Positions 1 to 10,475 of a DNA stretch of 64,000 bases are shown here, piece by piece; within the stretch, counting starts at the first letter, position 1, and each line of letters starts with the position of its first letter. The stretch comes from Onthophagus taurus (Eukaryota; Arthropoda; Insecta; Coleoptera; Scarabaeidae). A program made the translations under genes and the position numbers. Location: contig NC_091971.1 in assembly GCF_036711975.1 (NCBI RefSeq), forward strand, positions 27,411,501 to 27,475,500. The letters run 5' to 3'. Under the pieces are notes generated by a model. The model was given only the letters and a program-made list of their open reading frames with translations, did no database searches and had not been told where the DNA came from.

Positions 1-1
1 A

Positions 2-1459
2 CCAGTCACTAGCAGAACTGCCTCCCCAGCGGAGGCGGCAGCCGAGACAGGTACATCAGGCCGTACTGCATCTCTCGAGGATGCGACGACAAGCGCGGCA
101 GGCCGCACCGCCTCCCTCGAGGAGGCGGCGACCACCTCCACTTCGAGGTCATTCGCCGAGGCGTTGACTTCCATCCCGGCGGGTAAAATGGATGTCGACG
201 TGGCAGTCGGCCCATCCAACGGGAAAAGGAAGGCCAGCAGCGACCTGGAGGACGAGTACTCGGAGGCCGTGCGTCCTCGATTGGAACACGTTTCCAAGCG
301 GGTCCCCCCGGTAATCCTTCATGCGAAGGAAAACTGGGATTCCATTTCGGCAGAGATGGCGAGACTTCGGATCGCCTTTACGAAAGCCAGAGCGGTTCCG
401 CAAGGAATCAAGATTGAGCTCCCCACCGCGGAAGCCTATCGCGCCCTGGTGAAGATGTTGATGGCTGGTAAACACCAGTACCACACATTTTCTCTACCGG
501 AGGAAAAGCCGTTAAAGGTGGTTTTTCGAGGCGTCCCTACCAGTATCGGGGAGGACAGCATTGCTGCCGACCTGAGAAAACAGGGATTCTGGCCCGATAC
601 GGTAAAACGTATGCGCCAGGGCTCTGAAAGGAGGCCGATCCCGTTAGTCCTGTGCGTCTTGAAAAAGACCGCAGACGCCAAGCGGATCTTCGACCTCAAG
701 ACGGTCATGGGTTTAACCATAACGGTCGAGAGCGCCAAGAAGAAGACGGAAGTCGGTCAGTGTCATCGCTGTCAGCGTTACGGCCACTCCCAACGAATGT
801 GCAATGGTGCACCTCGTTGCGTTAAGTGCGCCGGTGACCACCCGACGGCTTCCTGCTCCAAAGCAAAGGATGCGCCTGCCAAGTGCGTCCTTTGCGGTGG
901 CCCTCATACCGCCAACTACAAAGGGTGCCCAAAACACCCGAAGGCGGCGGAAACGAGGGCGCCGGCGGCAGCCCCAAAGGTCAAAGCGACCGTTCCCCTT
1001 AAAGCACCTATTCAGGCGCAAAAAGGCGATAAAAAGGCTCCAGTAGTCGCGGCGAAACCCGTGAAAGCGGTTAGTAGTCAGGCGAAAAAGCCCAAAGGCA
1101 ACGCTAACGTTGCCCCCAAAGCGAACGCTCCAGCTACCAAGGTAGTTCGGAAAGAGGTCGCGGCGCCCAAAGCTAAGCTCAACGAGCCGAAGCAAAAGGC
1201 GACCGACGACCCTCCGAAGCTGTCGAGGTCGCAGAGGAGGCGTCGCAATAGGAGGCTTCGTAAAAGCGGATCGATCGCGGTGGCTGAAACACCATCACCG
1301 GTCAATGTTGCGGAACAGGCGGCGGTTGAACCCCCAACCGACCCCCTCGTCAACATACTGGCGATGATGAGCGAGGTCATCCGGATCGACAAATCCGATA
1401 GGGACGCACGAGTTAAGTTGTGCTTCCAAATCATGTCCGAGATGATGAAACTCTTATGA
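2..1459 (+). CDS. Jockey-like LINE ORF1 (gag-like), 5' partial
   Basis: Nucleic-acid-binding ORF1 protein expected to coat the LINE RNA. The frame is open from base 2, so the true start lies left of the window; the first in-frame ATG is at 188. Near the left edge three 14-residue repeats (42-bp period, about 17-142) contain the motif RTAS-(L/P)-E. The middle (about 480-740) resembles the pre-knuckle domain of Jockey gag proteins. Three zinc knuckles follow at about 757-930, starting CHRCQRYGH, CVKCAGDH and CVLCGGPH. The rest is a long Lys/Ala/Pro-rich basic tail ending in RRRRNRRLRK, then a short acidic/hydrophobic end. Its TGA stop overlaps the ATG of ORF2 (ATGA, 1456-1459). Confidence 0.8.
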   Translation, partial: PVTSRTASPAEAAAETGTSGRTASLEDATTSAAGRTASLEEAATTSTSRSFAEALTSIPAGKMDVDVAVGPSNGKRKASSDLEDEYSEAVRPRLEHVSKRVPPVILHAKENWDSISAEMARLRIAFTKARAVPQGIKIELPTAEAYRALVKMLMAGKHQYHTFSLPEEKPLKVVFRGVPTSIGEDSIAADLRKQGFWPDTVKRMRQGSERRPIPLVLCVLKKTADAKRIFDLKTVMGLTITVESAKKKTEVGQCHRCQRYGHSQRMCNGAPRCVKCAGDHPTASCSKAKDAPAKCVLCGGPHTANYKGCPKHPKAAETRAPAAAPKVKATVPLKAPIQAQKGDKKAPVVAAKPVKAVSSQAKKPKGNANVAPKANAPATKVVRKEVAAPKAKLNEPKQKATDDPPKLSRSQRRRRNRRLRKSGSIAVAETPSPVNVAEQAAVEPPTDPLVNILAMMSEVIRIDKSDRDARVKLCFQIMSEMMKLL

Positions 1460-4112
1460 TGAATCATCGAAGACCGAGAGTACCTCATTCGCTTGAGTTG
1501 GCTTATTGGAATGCCAACGGCCTTGTCTGTAAACAGAATGAGCTTCGCGAGTTCGTCGAAAGGTACGACCTTGACGCGATACTCATCTGCGAAACCCATC
1601 TGCGAGCGGGCGACAGGCCGCGGCTGCCCAATTATCGCTTCTATCGAAACGATAGAGTTGGAGCAAGAGGCGGCGGGACAGCCATCTTCGTAAGGACCAG
1701 TTTGGATCATTACGAGGATCTGGCTCCCCCTCTTCAACATCTCGAAGCTACTACGATTGTGGTACGAACACTATCGGGGTGCGTCCGCTTGGTCGCCGCC
1801 TACAATCCGCCGAATCGGCGGTTGTTGGAAGACGATCTAACGGGTGTCTTGGATACGGACAAAGGCGTGGTTATCGCCGGCGACCTAAACGCCAAGCACC
1901 CATCGTGGAACAGTCGGATCGCACCGACGAGACGGGCATTGTCACCGATGCCCCCGCCGACCACACGTATTACCCGTCGAACGAAAGGCAACGATCTGAC
2001 GTTTTGGACGTGGTTGTAATGAAGGATGTCAGACTAGTTCATAGAGTTACCACGCTCAACGAACTTAGTTCAGATCATCTCCCTGTGCTGCTGCAGCTAG
2101 GAGACGTCTCGGACGTTCGCGTCCCGGTTGAACGTTCCACTGTATCGTGGCCGGCTTTTACCGACCACATGCACCACAATATGGGACAAATACGACCGAT
2201 TCACAACGCTCAGGAACTGGATGAGGCTGTTGAACGACTCACGGTCGCTATCGAGGATTCTCTTCGATACGCGACCAACACGATTCCCGTAAAGGACCGT
2301 CGATGGGCGCTACCAGCGCGCATCAGGGAACTTATGCGGGAGGGTGATCGCGTCAGACGGACTTATCAGCGAAATTGGGATCCCGATCTCAAAAGACGCT
2401 ATAACCGTCTACGCGATGAAGTGAGAAGGGAACTCGCCGAGTTCCGATACGCGTCTTTCGACGCCAAACTCGACGCCCTGAACACCGAAGCCGATCACTC
2501 CTGTTGGAAGATGGTTAAGGTGCTGAAGGGGAACACGTCACGCATGCCGCCCATTCACGGTGAAACCGGAATGGCTTTCACTCTCGAGGAGAAAGCGGAG
2601 GCTCATGCCGATACCTTCGAACGCCAGTGCAGCCCGCTATGCGACGATGACGAAGATGAAGATTTCATCGATCGAGTCGAGCGCGTGGTGAGCAGGCGAC
2701 TGGCTGTAGAAGATGATCGGCACATCGAGCACGCTTCCCCAACCGAAGTGAAAGAGGCAATCGCGAGATGTAAGTCGAACAAGGCATCGGGACCGGACGG
2801 AATAGGAAACGCCGCTTTAAAGGCTCTACCTTTAAAAGCGGTCGTTTCGCTAACGGGGATCATCAACGCGACGCTCCGGCTGCGCCATTTTCCCACCAAG
2901 TGGAAAAGCGCGGACGTCGTCGTGTTACCGAAACCCAGTGCGAATCCAACGTTCCCGCAAAATTACAGGCCCATCAGTTTGCTTTCTTGTCTCGGCAAGG
3001 TATGTGAGAGGGTCGTCCAGACGAGGCTACAAATATCCGTTCAAGATCTTAACCTCATTCAGGACGAACAGTTTGGTTTCCGACCCAAACATTCGACCGT
3101 ACACCAGGTACTGCGACTTGTCGAACACATAACCGATGGCTTCAATCGAAATCAAAGCACTTGTGCTGTGTTTTTCGACGTTGCCAAAGCGTTCGACAAA
3201 GTATGGCATGAAGGACTTTTGTTCAAAATGCTAGAAGCGGGCGTGCCCCTGGCGTTAGTTCAATTGATCGCGTCCTACCTTGACGGTAGGAAGGCGCGCA
3301 TCAAATTGAAAGGTACGCGTTCGAGAGAGCGAATCCTAACTGCAGGCGTCCCTCAGGGGTCGTTGCTTTCACCGATACTCTTTTGTATCTTTGTGAGCGA
3401 CCTACCCCGTTCTGAGGGCACTCAGTTAGCGATGTACGCCGACGATGTGTGCATCTACAGTAGATCTTGGTCCCCCGAGGTCGCCGCTCGTAGACTGCAG
3501 GCAGCATCGGATGAACTGCTAGACTACTTCGCAAAGTGGCGGGTCAAAATCAACGCTGATAAAAGTACCGCAGTACTTTTTACTCGGCGTAGAAAGACAC
3601 CTCCCGATGCGATGGTACTGCAAGGGGACGAGCTCCCCTGGCGTTCTGAAGCCAAGTATTTGGGTGTCATTCTGGACTCTAAACTAACTTGGAAAAGTCA
3701 CATCGAGTCGATGGCGAACCGGGCGAAAGCAGCTCTGGTCAATCTGTACGCTCTGATAAATCGCCGAAGTAAGTTGGATCCTCTACGGAAGATTCGACTC
3801 TACAAAGCGGTTATCAGACCTACGATGACTTACGCCTCTTCCGTCTGGGGTTACGCCGCGCACTCGCACGTGCAAAAACTCCAAGTTGTTCAGAACAAGG
3901 TCCTAAGGATGGCATTTGATGCACCTTGGTTTGTCAGTAATGCGACACTGCACAATGATTCCCAGATGGCGACCATCGAGGAATTCATTCGTGACAAGGC
4001 CAGTACCGAGTTTACGCGGCTCGAAAACCACCCCAATCCCCTCCTAGCGGGATTAACGGATTACGACGTTGAACACCTTCGCCATAAACGGCCAAGGCTG
4101 CTTCTCGTCTGA
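1456..4112 (+). pseudogene. Jockey-like LINE ORF2 (endonuclease-reverse transcriptase), one frameshift
   Basis: ORF2 starts at the ATG overlapping the ORF1 stop. The endonuclease/exonuclease/phosphatase domain is readable to about 1905-1930, with YWNANG, ICETHLR and the GDLNAKHPSW motif. The frame then shifts and the rest (SSDHLPV of the endonuclease, then the RT) continues in another frame to 4112. RT landmarks are NYRPISLLSCLGKVCER, FDVAKAFDKVWH, GVPQGSLLSPILF and the catalytic YADD at about 3433. After the RT comes a short connection domain ending at 4112. One indel inactivates the copy; apart from it the sequence is well preserved, so the insertion is not very old or the indel is an assembly error. 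Confidence 0.85.
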
Positions 4113-4367
4113 CGATCCAGGAGTCCGACTGTCCTTCCCAATTCCACTTCCGATGTCACTATTAATTAGTGAAAATTTTGTAATATATTTTCCGTTTGTT
4201 TTAGGTCCGATGAAGAGGGTTAGGGAAGAAATTCCAGGTACCTCAAGAGGCCCGTCATGTTCACCGTTCACCGCGTTGTGGTTGGTTGGCGACCGTCCGA
4301 TCCGTAGGTCGGGTTGACGACCAATGGCCAAGCAGATCGAACGGCGCTCAATTCGTACTTGGTGACA

Positions 4368-7300
4368 AAACCATTGAAGGACGAGCCTGCAAAAGGTTTT
4401 CGATCACTAATTGATACCTTTCATGAAAACGTTGAAGGTTTTCGTACCTTGGAATTCCCCGTTGACAATTGGGATTTCTTACTTTTCAATTTAATGTTGC
4501 AAAAATTAACAGACGCCATCCGAACAGCCTTTGAAGCGGAACATACTCATGTAGATATTCCAACCTATGTACAGCTGATGTCCTTCCTTGAAAAAAGAGC
4601 AAAGGCAATAGAGTTAGTTTTATTAACGTCGGGAGAGAAAACTTCCCTTGGGCGTTCAAAACCCACCACTCGATCAGTGAATTTAAAAATTGAAAATCAT
4701 TCGAAGATTTCATGGCTGAAATGTGTCTTATGCTCAAAGTCTCATCCTATCTATCGCTGTTACGTTTTTAATGGCAAGTCAGCTCTGGAAAGATTATCAC
4801 TTGCAAGAGAACACAATTTGTGTCGTAATTGTCTCAGTCAAAAACATGCAACCCACAATTGCACCTCTACTCGTACCTGCCGTCTATGCAACCAACATCA
4901 CCACTCATCCTTACATCTGAAGGGTCAAGGTTCTTCATCTGTTCACGTCGGGACATCCTTCCATGAAATGTCTTCTAATATAAAAGAAACAACTTACAAG
5001 GTTATTCTACCCATTATTCCAGTCAACACTCCGGATCAATTTGGAAAACTACATACCGTAAATGCTTTAATTGACTCCGGAAGTATGTCAAATTTTATTT
5101 CTGAAAGACTCTCAAAGAAATTACATTTTCCTCGAGAATATACATCATGTGTAGAGATTCAAGGACTAAACTCGATGACATCTCTATGTAAAAAAGGATC
5201 AATTCATTGTTCCGTTCAACCCATCCATTCTCACCAACCATCTTTTCAATTTAAAGCAATCATCACACCAAGCATTTGTTCCAACCAACCATCCATTTCA
5301 TCCATTACCTCCATGTACTCACACCTAAAACACTTAAACATAAATCCAGATAAAAACCTTACCACGATATCCGTCGATCTCTTATTGGGAGCTGAGCTGG
5401 TGCCTCAAATATTTACTGATGGTCGCATTCAGGGCGGACCTAATGAGCCTATTGCGGTTAATTCCATTTTCGGATGGATCATAATGGGAAAATCTTCTAT
5501 TTCCAATCCAAATCATCACTCAACTTGTCTTTCAACCACCAATGCCTCGCTTGAAAAATCGATTCAAAGATTTTGGGAATTGGAATCCATACCAAAAGAA
5601 ACATCATTATCATCATCAGAAGAAATGTGTGAATCTCATTTTAAAAAGAACTGTCAACATACCTCCTCTGGTCGGTTTATGGTTTCGTTGCCATTCAAAA
5701 CAAAGGAACCTGTTCTTGGAAATTCTTATACTATGGCGTTAAAACGTTTTTTGTCATTGGAAAATTGACTCCTGAAAAATCCTGCATTAAAAGATGATTA
5801 TGTTAAATTTATGAAGAATTATCTTGAATCTAATCACATGACACGTCTGTCATTATTAAAATCTCCTTCTGAAAAATCCTATTATATACCACATCATTGT
5901 ATTGTTCGACCAGAGAGTCTTTCTACAAAATTTAGAGTGGTTTTTGACGCCTCTGCCATAACGTCTAATGGCATATCATTAAATGATAATTTATTAATTG
6001 GGCCCAAGCTTCAGCAGGATATCGTAAAAATCTTAATGTCATTTAGATGTTTCAACTATGCATTCATCTGCGATATTAAGCAGATGTATCGGCAAATTTT
6101 GATATCCCCTTCTGATCGGCCGTTTCAGAAGATCTTATGGCGGTTCTCTCCTGCAGAACCGATAGAGGAATATTGTTTAAACACAGTAACGTATGGCGTA
6201 GCGTCGGCACCTTTTCTGGCTTTACGGACCTTATTGGAATTGGCCAACAAATATGAGAATTACTATCCTAGAGCAGCTGCGGTTTTACGCAACCATGTGT
6301 ATGTGGATGACATCGTTGCAGGAGCCCAATCGATAAATGAAGCTTTGAAAGTACAGCATGAATTGATTGATCTATTGGGAAGAGGAAGTTTTGAGCTAAG
6401 AAAATGGGCGAGCAATTGTAAAGAAATATTATGTTCTGTGTCCAATACTGACCTTTCAATGCCAATATCCTTGGATTATGATGACACTCATTGCGTAAAA
6501 GTGCTTGGATTACAATGGAATCCTACCTCTGATCAATTACAGTACTCTTTCTCCTCTCGTCTGGCTCCTTGTACCAAAAGATCTATATTATCAGAGATCG
6601 CTCGAATATACGATCCCCTAGGGTTTCTTACTCCATGTACCCTCAAAGCAAAAATTTACATGCAGCAGTTATGGCAACTAAAAATATCTTGGGATGAAAC
6701 TCCTCCGCTCCATGTAACTGAAAATTGGAAAACATTTAAAAACAATCTTCCAGTGTTATCCGAATGGAGTTTACCTCGATTAATGATTCCAATTAAAACT
6801 CAATCGGTGCAACTTCATTTATTCTGCGACGCTTCTCAACAGGGGTATTGCACAGTTGCCTATTTACGCTCTAAAACTGACACCTCCATAACCACATCTT
6901 TCATATGTGCTAAAGCTCGTGTCGCACCTCTGAAGACGATTTCAATTCCACGTTTGGAATTGTGTGGCGCAGTTCTTCTTGCAGACATGTTACAAAATAT
7001 TAAGGAAACATTGTCTCCACTTATAGATTTTAAATCAATTACCGCCTGGTCGGATTCGCAAGTCACCTTGGCGTGGATTGCTTCCACTCCAAGTCGTTGG
7101 AAGGTCTTCGTCGCCAATCGTGTGTCTCATATAAATAACATTCTGCCGTCAACTTCTTGGAGATACATTCCCTCGTCCTCTAATCCCGCTGACTGCGGAT
7201 CTAGAGGCATGTTCCCAGATCAACTAATTGCCACAGAATTGTGGTGGAAAGGTCCCTCATGGCTTAATAAATCCCCAGAATATTGGCCATCTATCAATAA

Positions 7301-8822
7301 AATTCCTGAAACAGAAGATATTATACGTGAACAACAACAGAAATTCGTTCAAACTACTGAAATTAAAACTAATATCATTGATATTGTTTTGAATAAATTT
7401 TCCTCACTATCAAAAATTCAACGTATCCTAGCATACATTCAAAGATTCCTAAATCTATGTCAAAGGCAAAAAGGATGTTCTGGTATAAACTTATCTTTGT
7501 TTGAAGTTCAGCAGGCTTTAACCACTATGCTCCGCCACGTTCAGAATCAACACTTTTCGTCACTGTTCATTTCCATAAAAAATAACCAATTACCCCCTAA
7601 ACCTCTTCGAAAATTGGCTCCGTTCATTGATAGAGAGGGTTTAATTCGGGTGGGCGGGCGTTTAAAATATGCAGTGATACCATTTGATCATAAACACCCA
7701 GTGTTGTTACCAAAAACTAATCGGGTCAGTGAACTGTTGGTGGAAGAACTTCATAAAAAACATCTTCATGTGGGTCAAAAAACCTTACAATCGCTGGTGA
7801 TGCGACAATATTGGATTCTTGGATCGAGAAGTTTAGTGCATCGTGTTGTATCCAGATGTATCCGTTGCGTAAAATGCAAGCCTCGTTCATATGCACCATT
7901 GATGGCGGACCTGCCAGCATTTCGAGTAGCTGAAGCTAAGGCCTTTTCCAGGGTAGCTGTGGACTTCGCAGGACCCCTTTATACCACAATCAGTCGATGT
8001 AGAGGAGCGAAGTGTATCAAATCTTATATTTCTGTATTTGTGTGTACGTCTACAAAAGCTATACACTTAGAATTGGTTTCAGATCTCTCCACAGAGGCCT
8101 TTATTGCGGCTTTGAGAAGATTTACATCCAGAAGAGGTCAATGTACACTCATTCTATCGGACCAAGGAACTAATTTCGTGGGCACCTATAATAGACTTCA
8201 AGAAATGGCAAAGATTTCAGGTCAAAGGCTAGAACACACGTGGCAATTCCATCCGCCAGGGGCTCCACATTTTAATGGATTGGCTGAGGCGGGTGTAAAA
8301 TCGGTTAAGTCACATTTAATCAGAGTCATCGAAGATCAGAAACTTACCTTGGAAGAGATCTATACAGTTCTTACACAGATCGAAGCTATTTTAAATTCGA
8401 GACCGCTTTCGGCGATCACCAAAGATCCAAATGATCTTCAACCATTGACTCCCGCCCATTTTTTATTACTCGAACCTCAAAATACTTCTGTTTTAGATTT
8501 AGATTGTACTCAATTACCCCTCAATCGCTTGGACCGTTGGAAGCTATTACAAAGAATGGTCCAGGATTTTTGGAAACGATGGCACGTTGAATACTTACAT
8601 TCGCTTCAACAAAGAAGAAAATGGAACACTCCTGATTCGAGTCCGTCTGTTGGGGATCTCGTCGCCATTAAAAATGAATTGCGCCCTCCGTTGCAGTGGG
8701 AAATGGGTAGAATCGAGACGCTTCATCCTGGAGTTGACGGCGTTATTCGTGTGGCGACCGTTAAAACAACACATGGTCACGTGATTCGACCGTTGGTGAA
8801 GATTTGTCCGTTGCCCACTTAA
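4368..8822 (+). pseudogene. BEL A gag-pol, 5'-truncated, one in-frame stop
   Basis: One frame reads from the junction to 8822, interrupted only by TGA at 5766-5768; reading resumes in the same frame. Visible in order: gag helical region (RSLIDTFHENVEGF); zinc-binding cysteines (CVLCSKSHPIYRC ... CRNC ... CRLCNQHHH, about 4714-4910); protease active site LIDSGS at about 5070; RT with FVCDIKQMYRQI-type motif near 6065 and YVDDIVAG at 6300; RNase H (FCDASQQGY, about 6823); integrase HHCC finger (about 7750-7870), core residues in VDFAGPL (about 7960) and SDQGTNFVG (about 8158), and AEAGVKS (about 8283); DUF5641-like tail ending PLVKICPLPT. The gag-to-protease layout matches intact BEL C. The stop falls between protease and RT, where BEL C has a sense codon. 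Confidence 0.85.
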
Positions 8823-8989
8823 ATTGAAATATGTAATTTACATTTAATGTCGATTAATTTCTGGTTCCAATTATCATTACTTACCTGTTTATTTCCATGT
8901 TCATTTAACTAAAAAACTTACACGCTATTATAAAAAAAAAATATCTATATTCCTGTAATCTGTTTATATATTTTTGTTGGTGGGCGGAA
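8823..8989 (+). other. BEL A 3' untranslated region and polypurine tract
   Basis: AT-rich spacer with an A-run at about 8931-8941. It ends in the purine-rich GGTGGGCGGAA, which is the expected plus-strand primer site immediately before a BEL 3' LTR. The other BEL copies in the window have similar GGCGG-containing tracts. Confidence 0.6.
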
Positions 8990-9290
8990 TGTGTGAGCGC
9001 CACCTTTTGGGCGCCGGTAGAAATTGAACCGCCGAACGTTAAAATGATAAAATTGGATCGATCTGTTGGATCGATCTCTTATCGTCGCCACCCTCAATGC
9101 GATAACACGCGAGTTGTTAGATTTAGTAATTTGTGAAAGTAAAACCTTTGTGTGATTTGGGGAAGGGAAAGAGAATTGGGTAAATATAAGAAGAATTTCT
9201 TTAATTCAGTTTATTTTTTATTATTTCTATTAATTTTGCTTTGAATCAGCATCCCCCTTTTTCTTAATTTTGTCCCGGCATTTATTTCAC
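8990..9290 (+). repeat. Putative 3' LTR of BEL A (~300 bp)
   Basis: Begins TGTGTGAGCGCC directly after the polypurine tract and ends near TTTATTTCACA, giving TG...CA ends. There is no second copy in the window because the 5' end of the element is missing, so the borders are inferred from the tract and from where BEL B coding resumes (about 9293). Contains a short inverted pair around GATCGATC at 9057-9079. Confidence 0.5.
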
Positions 9291-10475
9291 ACGGATCAGT
9301 ACAAATACAATTATTTTCTAGAATAAACGAATCCTATACCTTTACGGAAGATGCATTAATATTATCTAAATTAACGGCATACCTGCCTCAAAGAAATACC
9401 GTCCCGTTAGATTTTGATCTTAGCGACATATTATTGGCTGACCCAGATTTTACCTCATCTAAGAAAATAGACTTAATTCTAGGAGTCGGCTTTTATTCTA
9501 AAATTATTCAAACGGGAATTCGTAAAAATCATGATGGCTCTTTGATGGCGCAACAAACTTCACTTGGATGGATATTATCTGGAAGTCTCTCATCGTCTCC
9601 TGAAGAATTAAAGGCTTACGGGTTTCAATGTTCTATAGATTACGAATTTCTTGATCCGAAATTTACTCTCGTAATTCGAACGGACGCTTTATCGTTCGCC
9701 TTCCATTTAGCAAATCGCCCCAAGAATTCGGAAATTCATACACATCAGCGCTACAAATGTTTAAGAGAATGGAATTACGTTTTGCAAGACATGAGAACTT
9801 AATAAAAGAATATAGTAAGTTCATGAATGAATATTTATTGCTAAATCACATGCATTTAATTCCATTTCCATCACTTGAAATTCCACATTATTCTCCACTA
9901 TTATTTCTCCCACATCACGGAGTAATCCGTGAAAGTAGCTCCACTACAAAATTGAGAGTTGTATTCAACGGGTCACAGAAAACAACAACAGGTGTGTCTT
10001 TAAACGATTGTTTATTTACTGGCCCAAAATTACAAACTGAACTTGTTGATGTTTTGCTGCGTTGGAGACGTTATCCAATTGTTTTTGCATCTGACTTAGA
10101 GAAGATGTATAGACAAATTCGTGTACATCAAGATGATTTCCATTCCAACAAATTATTTGGAGAGAAAATTCATCACAGCCAATTCAAGTATGTCAACTTT
10201 CAACTGTTACTTATGGTCTCTCTAGCGCTCCATATTTAGTTCTTAGATGCTTACGTCAGCTCGCTGATGATAACTCAGAAAACCTTCCTCAAGGCTCAAA
10301 AATCCTTAAATTGAATACATATGTGGATGATATCTTCTCTGGAGCAAATAGCATAGACAAAGTTCACGAAATAATCTTCGAGCTCAATAAAATTCTAAAT
10401 TCTAATCAGCTGGTTTCACTGCAAGGAAGTGGGTTTCAAATAATTAAGATGCTCTTGTTCATTTACCTTTAGATG
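9290..10475 (+). pseudogene. BEL B fragment: protease C-terminus and N-terminal RT
   Basis: Degenerate gag-pol piece of a BEL family close to element F. The frame through 9302-9802 carries the region after the protease (LADPDF, KIDLILGVGFYS, GWILSGSL). The linker between this and RT is internally deleted at about 9690-9755. RT then reads from about 9757 (MELRFARH, FLPHHGVIRESS, LRVVFNGS, SLNDCLFTGPKLQ, ASDLEKMYRQI), shifts frame near 10150-10240, and reaches the YVDDIFSGA motif at about 10320. It ends at about 10475 where a minus-strand R1-like LINE abuts. Non-functional: deletion, frameshifts and a stop. Confidence 0.8.

Larger units (their letters stand above)
1..4367 (+). mobile_element. 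Jockey-like LINE, 5' end outside the window
   Basis: A non-LTR retrotransposon with the usual two-ORF layout: a gag-like ORF1 with three CCHC knuckles, then ORF2 with an AP-type endonuclease and reverse transcriptase. No RNase H domain is visible after the RT. The 3' untranslated part runs from about 4113 to 4367. Its last 25 bases (4343-4367) recur exactly at 36684-36708, which marks them as the true 3' terminus of a LINE family. There is no poly(A) tail. BEL gag coding sequence begins immediately afterwards, so this LINE lies against or inside BEL element A. Family assignment to the Jockey group is from the ORF1 knuckles and RT character, not from a search. Confidence 0.8.
4368..9290 (+). 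mobile_element. BEL/Pao element A, 5' end missing, 3' LTR present
   Basis: LTR retrotransposon of the BEL/Pao superfamily in the order gag C-terminus, aspartic protease, RT, RNase H, integrase, DUF5641-like C-terminus. The 5' LTR, leader and first part of gag are absent: coding begins abruptly at the 3' end of the Jockey-like LINE. A polypurine tract (GGTGGGCGGAA, 8979-8989) precedes a putative 3' LTR beginning TGTGTGAGCG. Downstream, unrelated BEL protease coding (element B) starts in mid-gene, so element A was probably inserted into element B. Confidence 0.8.

Noticed and set aside
713-1195. Antisense frame of 160 codons opposite Jockey ORF1
   Set aside because: Shadow of a GC-rich real coding frame; no recognisable domains.
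1078-1740. Antisense frame of 220 codons across the ORF1/ORF2 junction
   Set aside because: Crosses two real sense-strand genes and has no family features.
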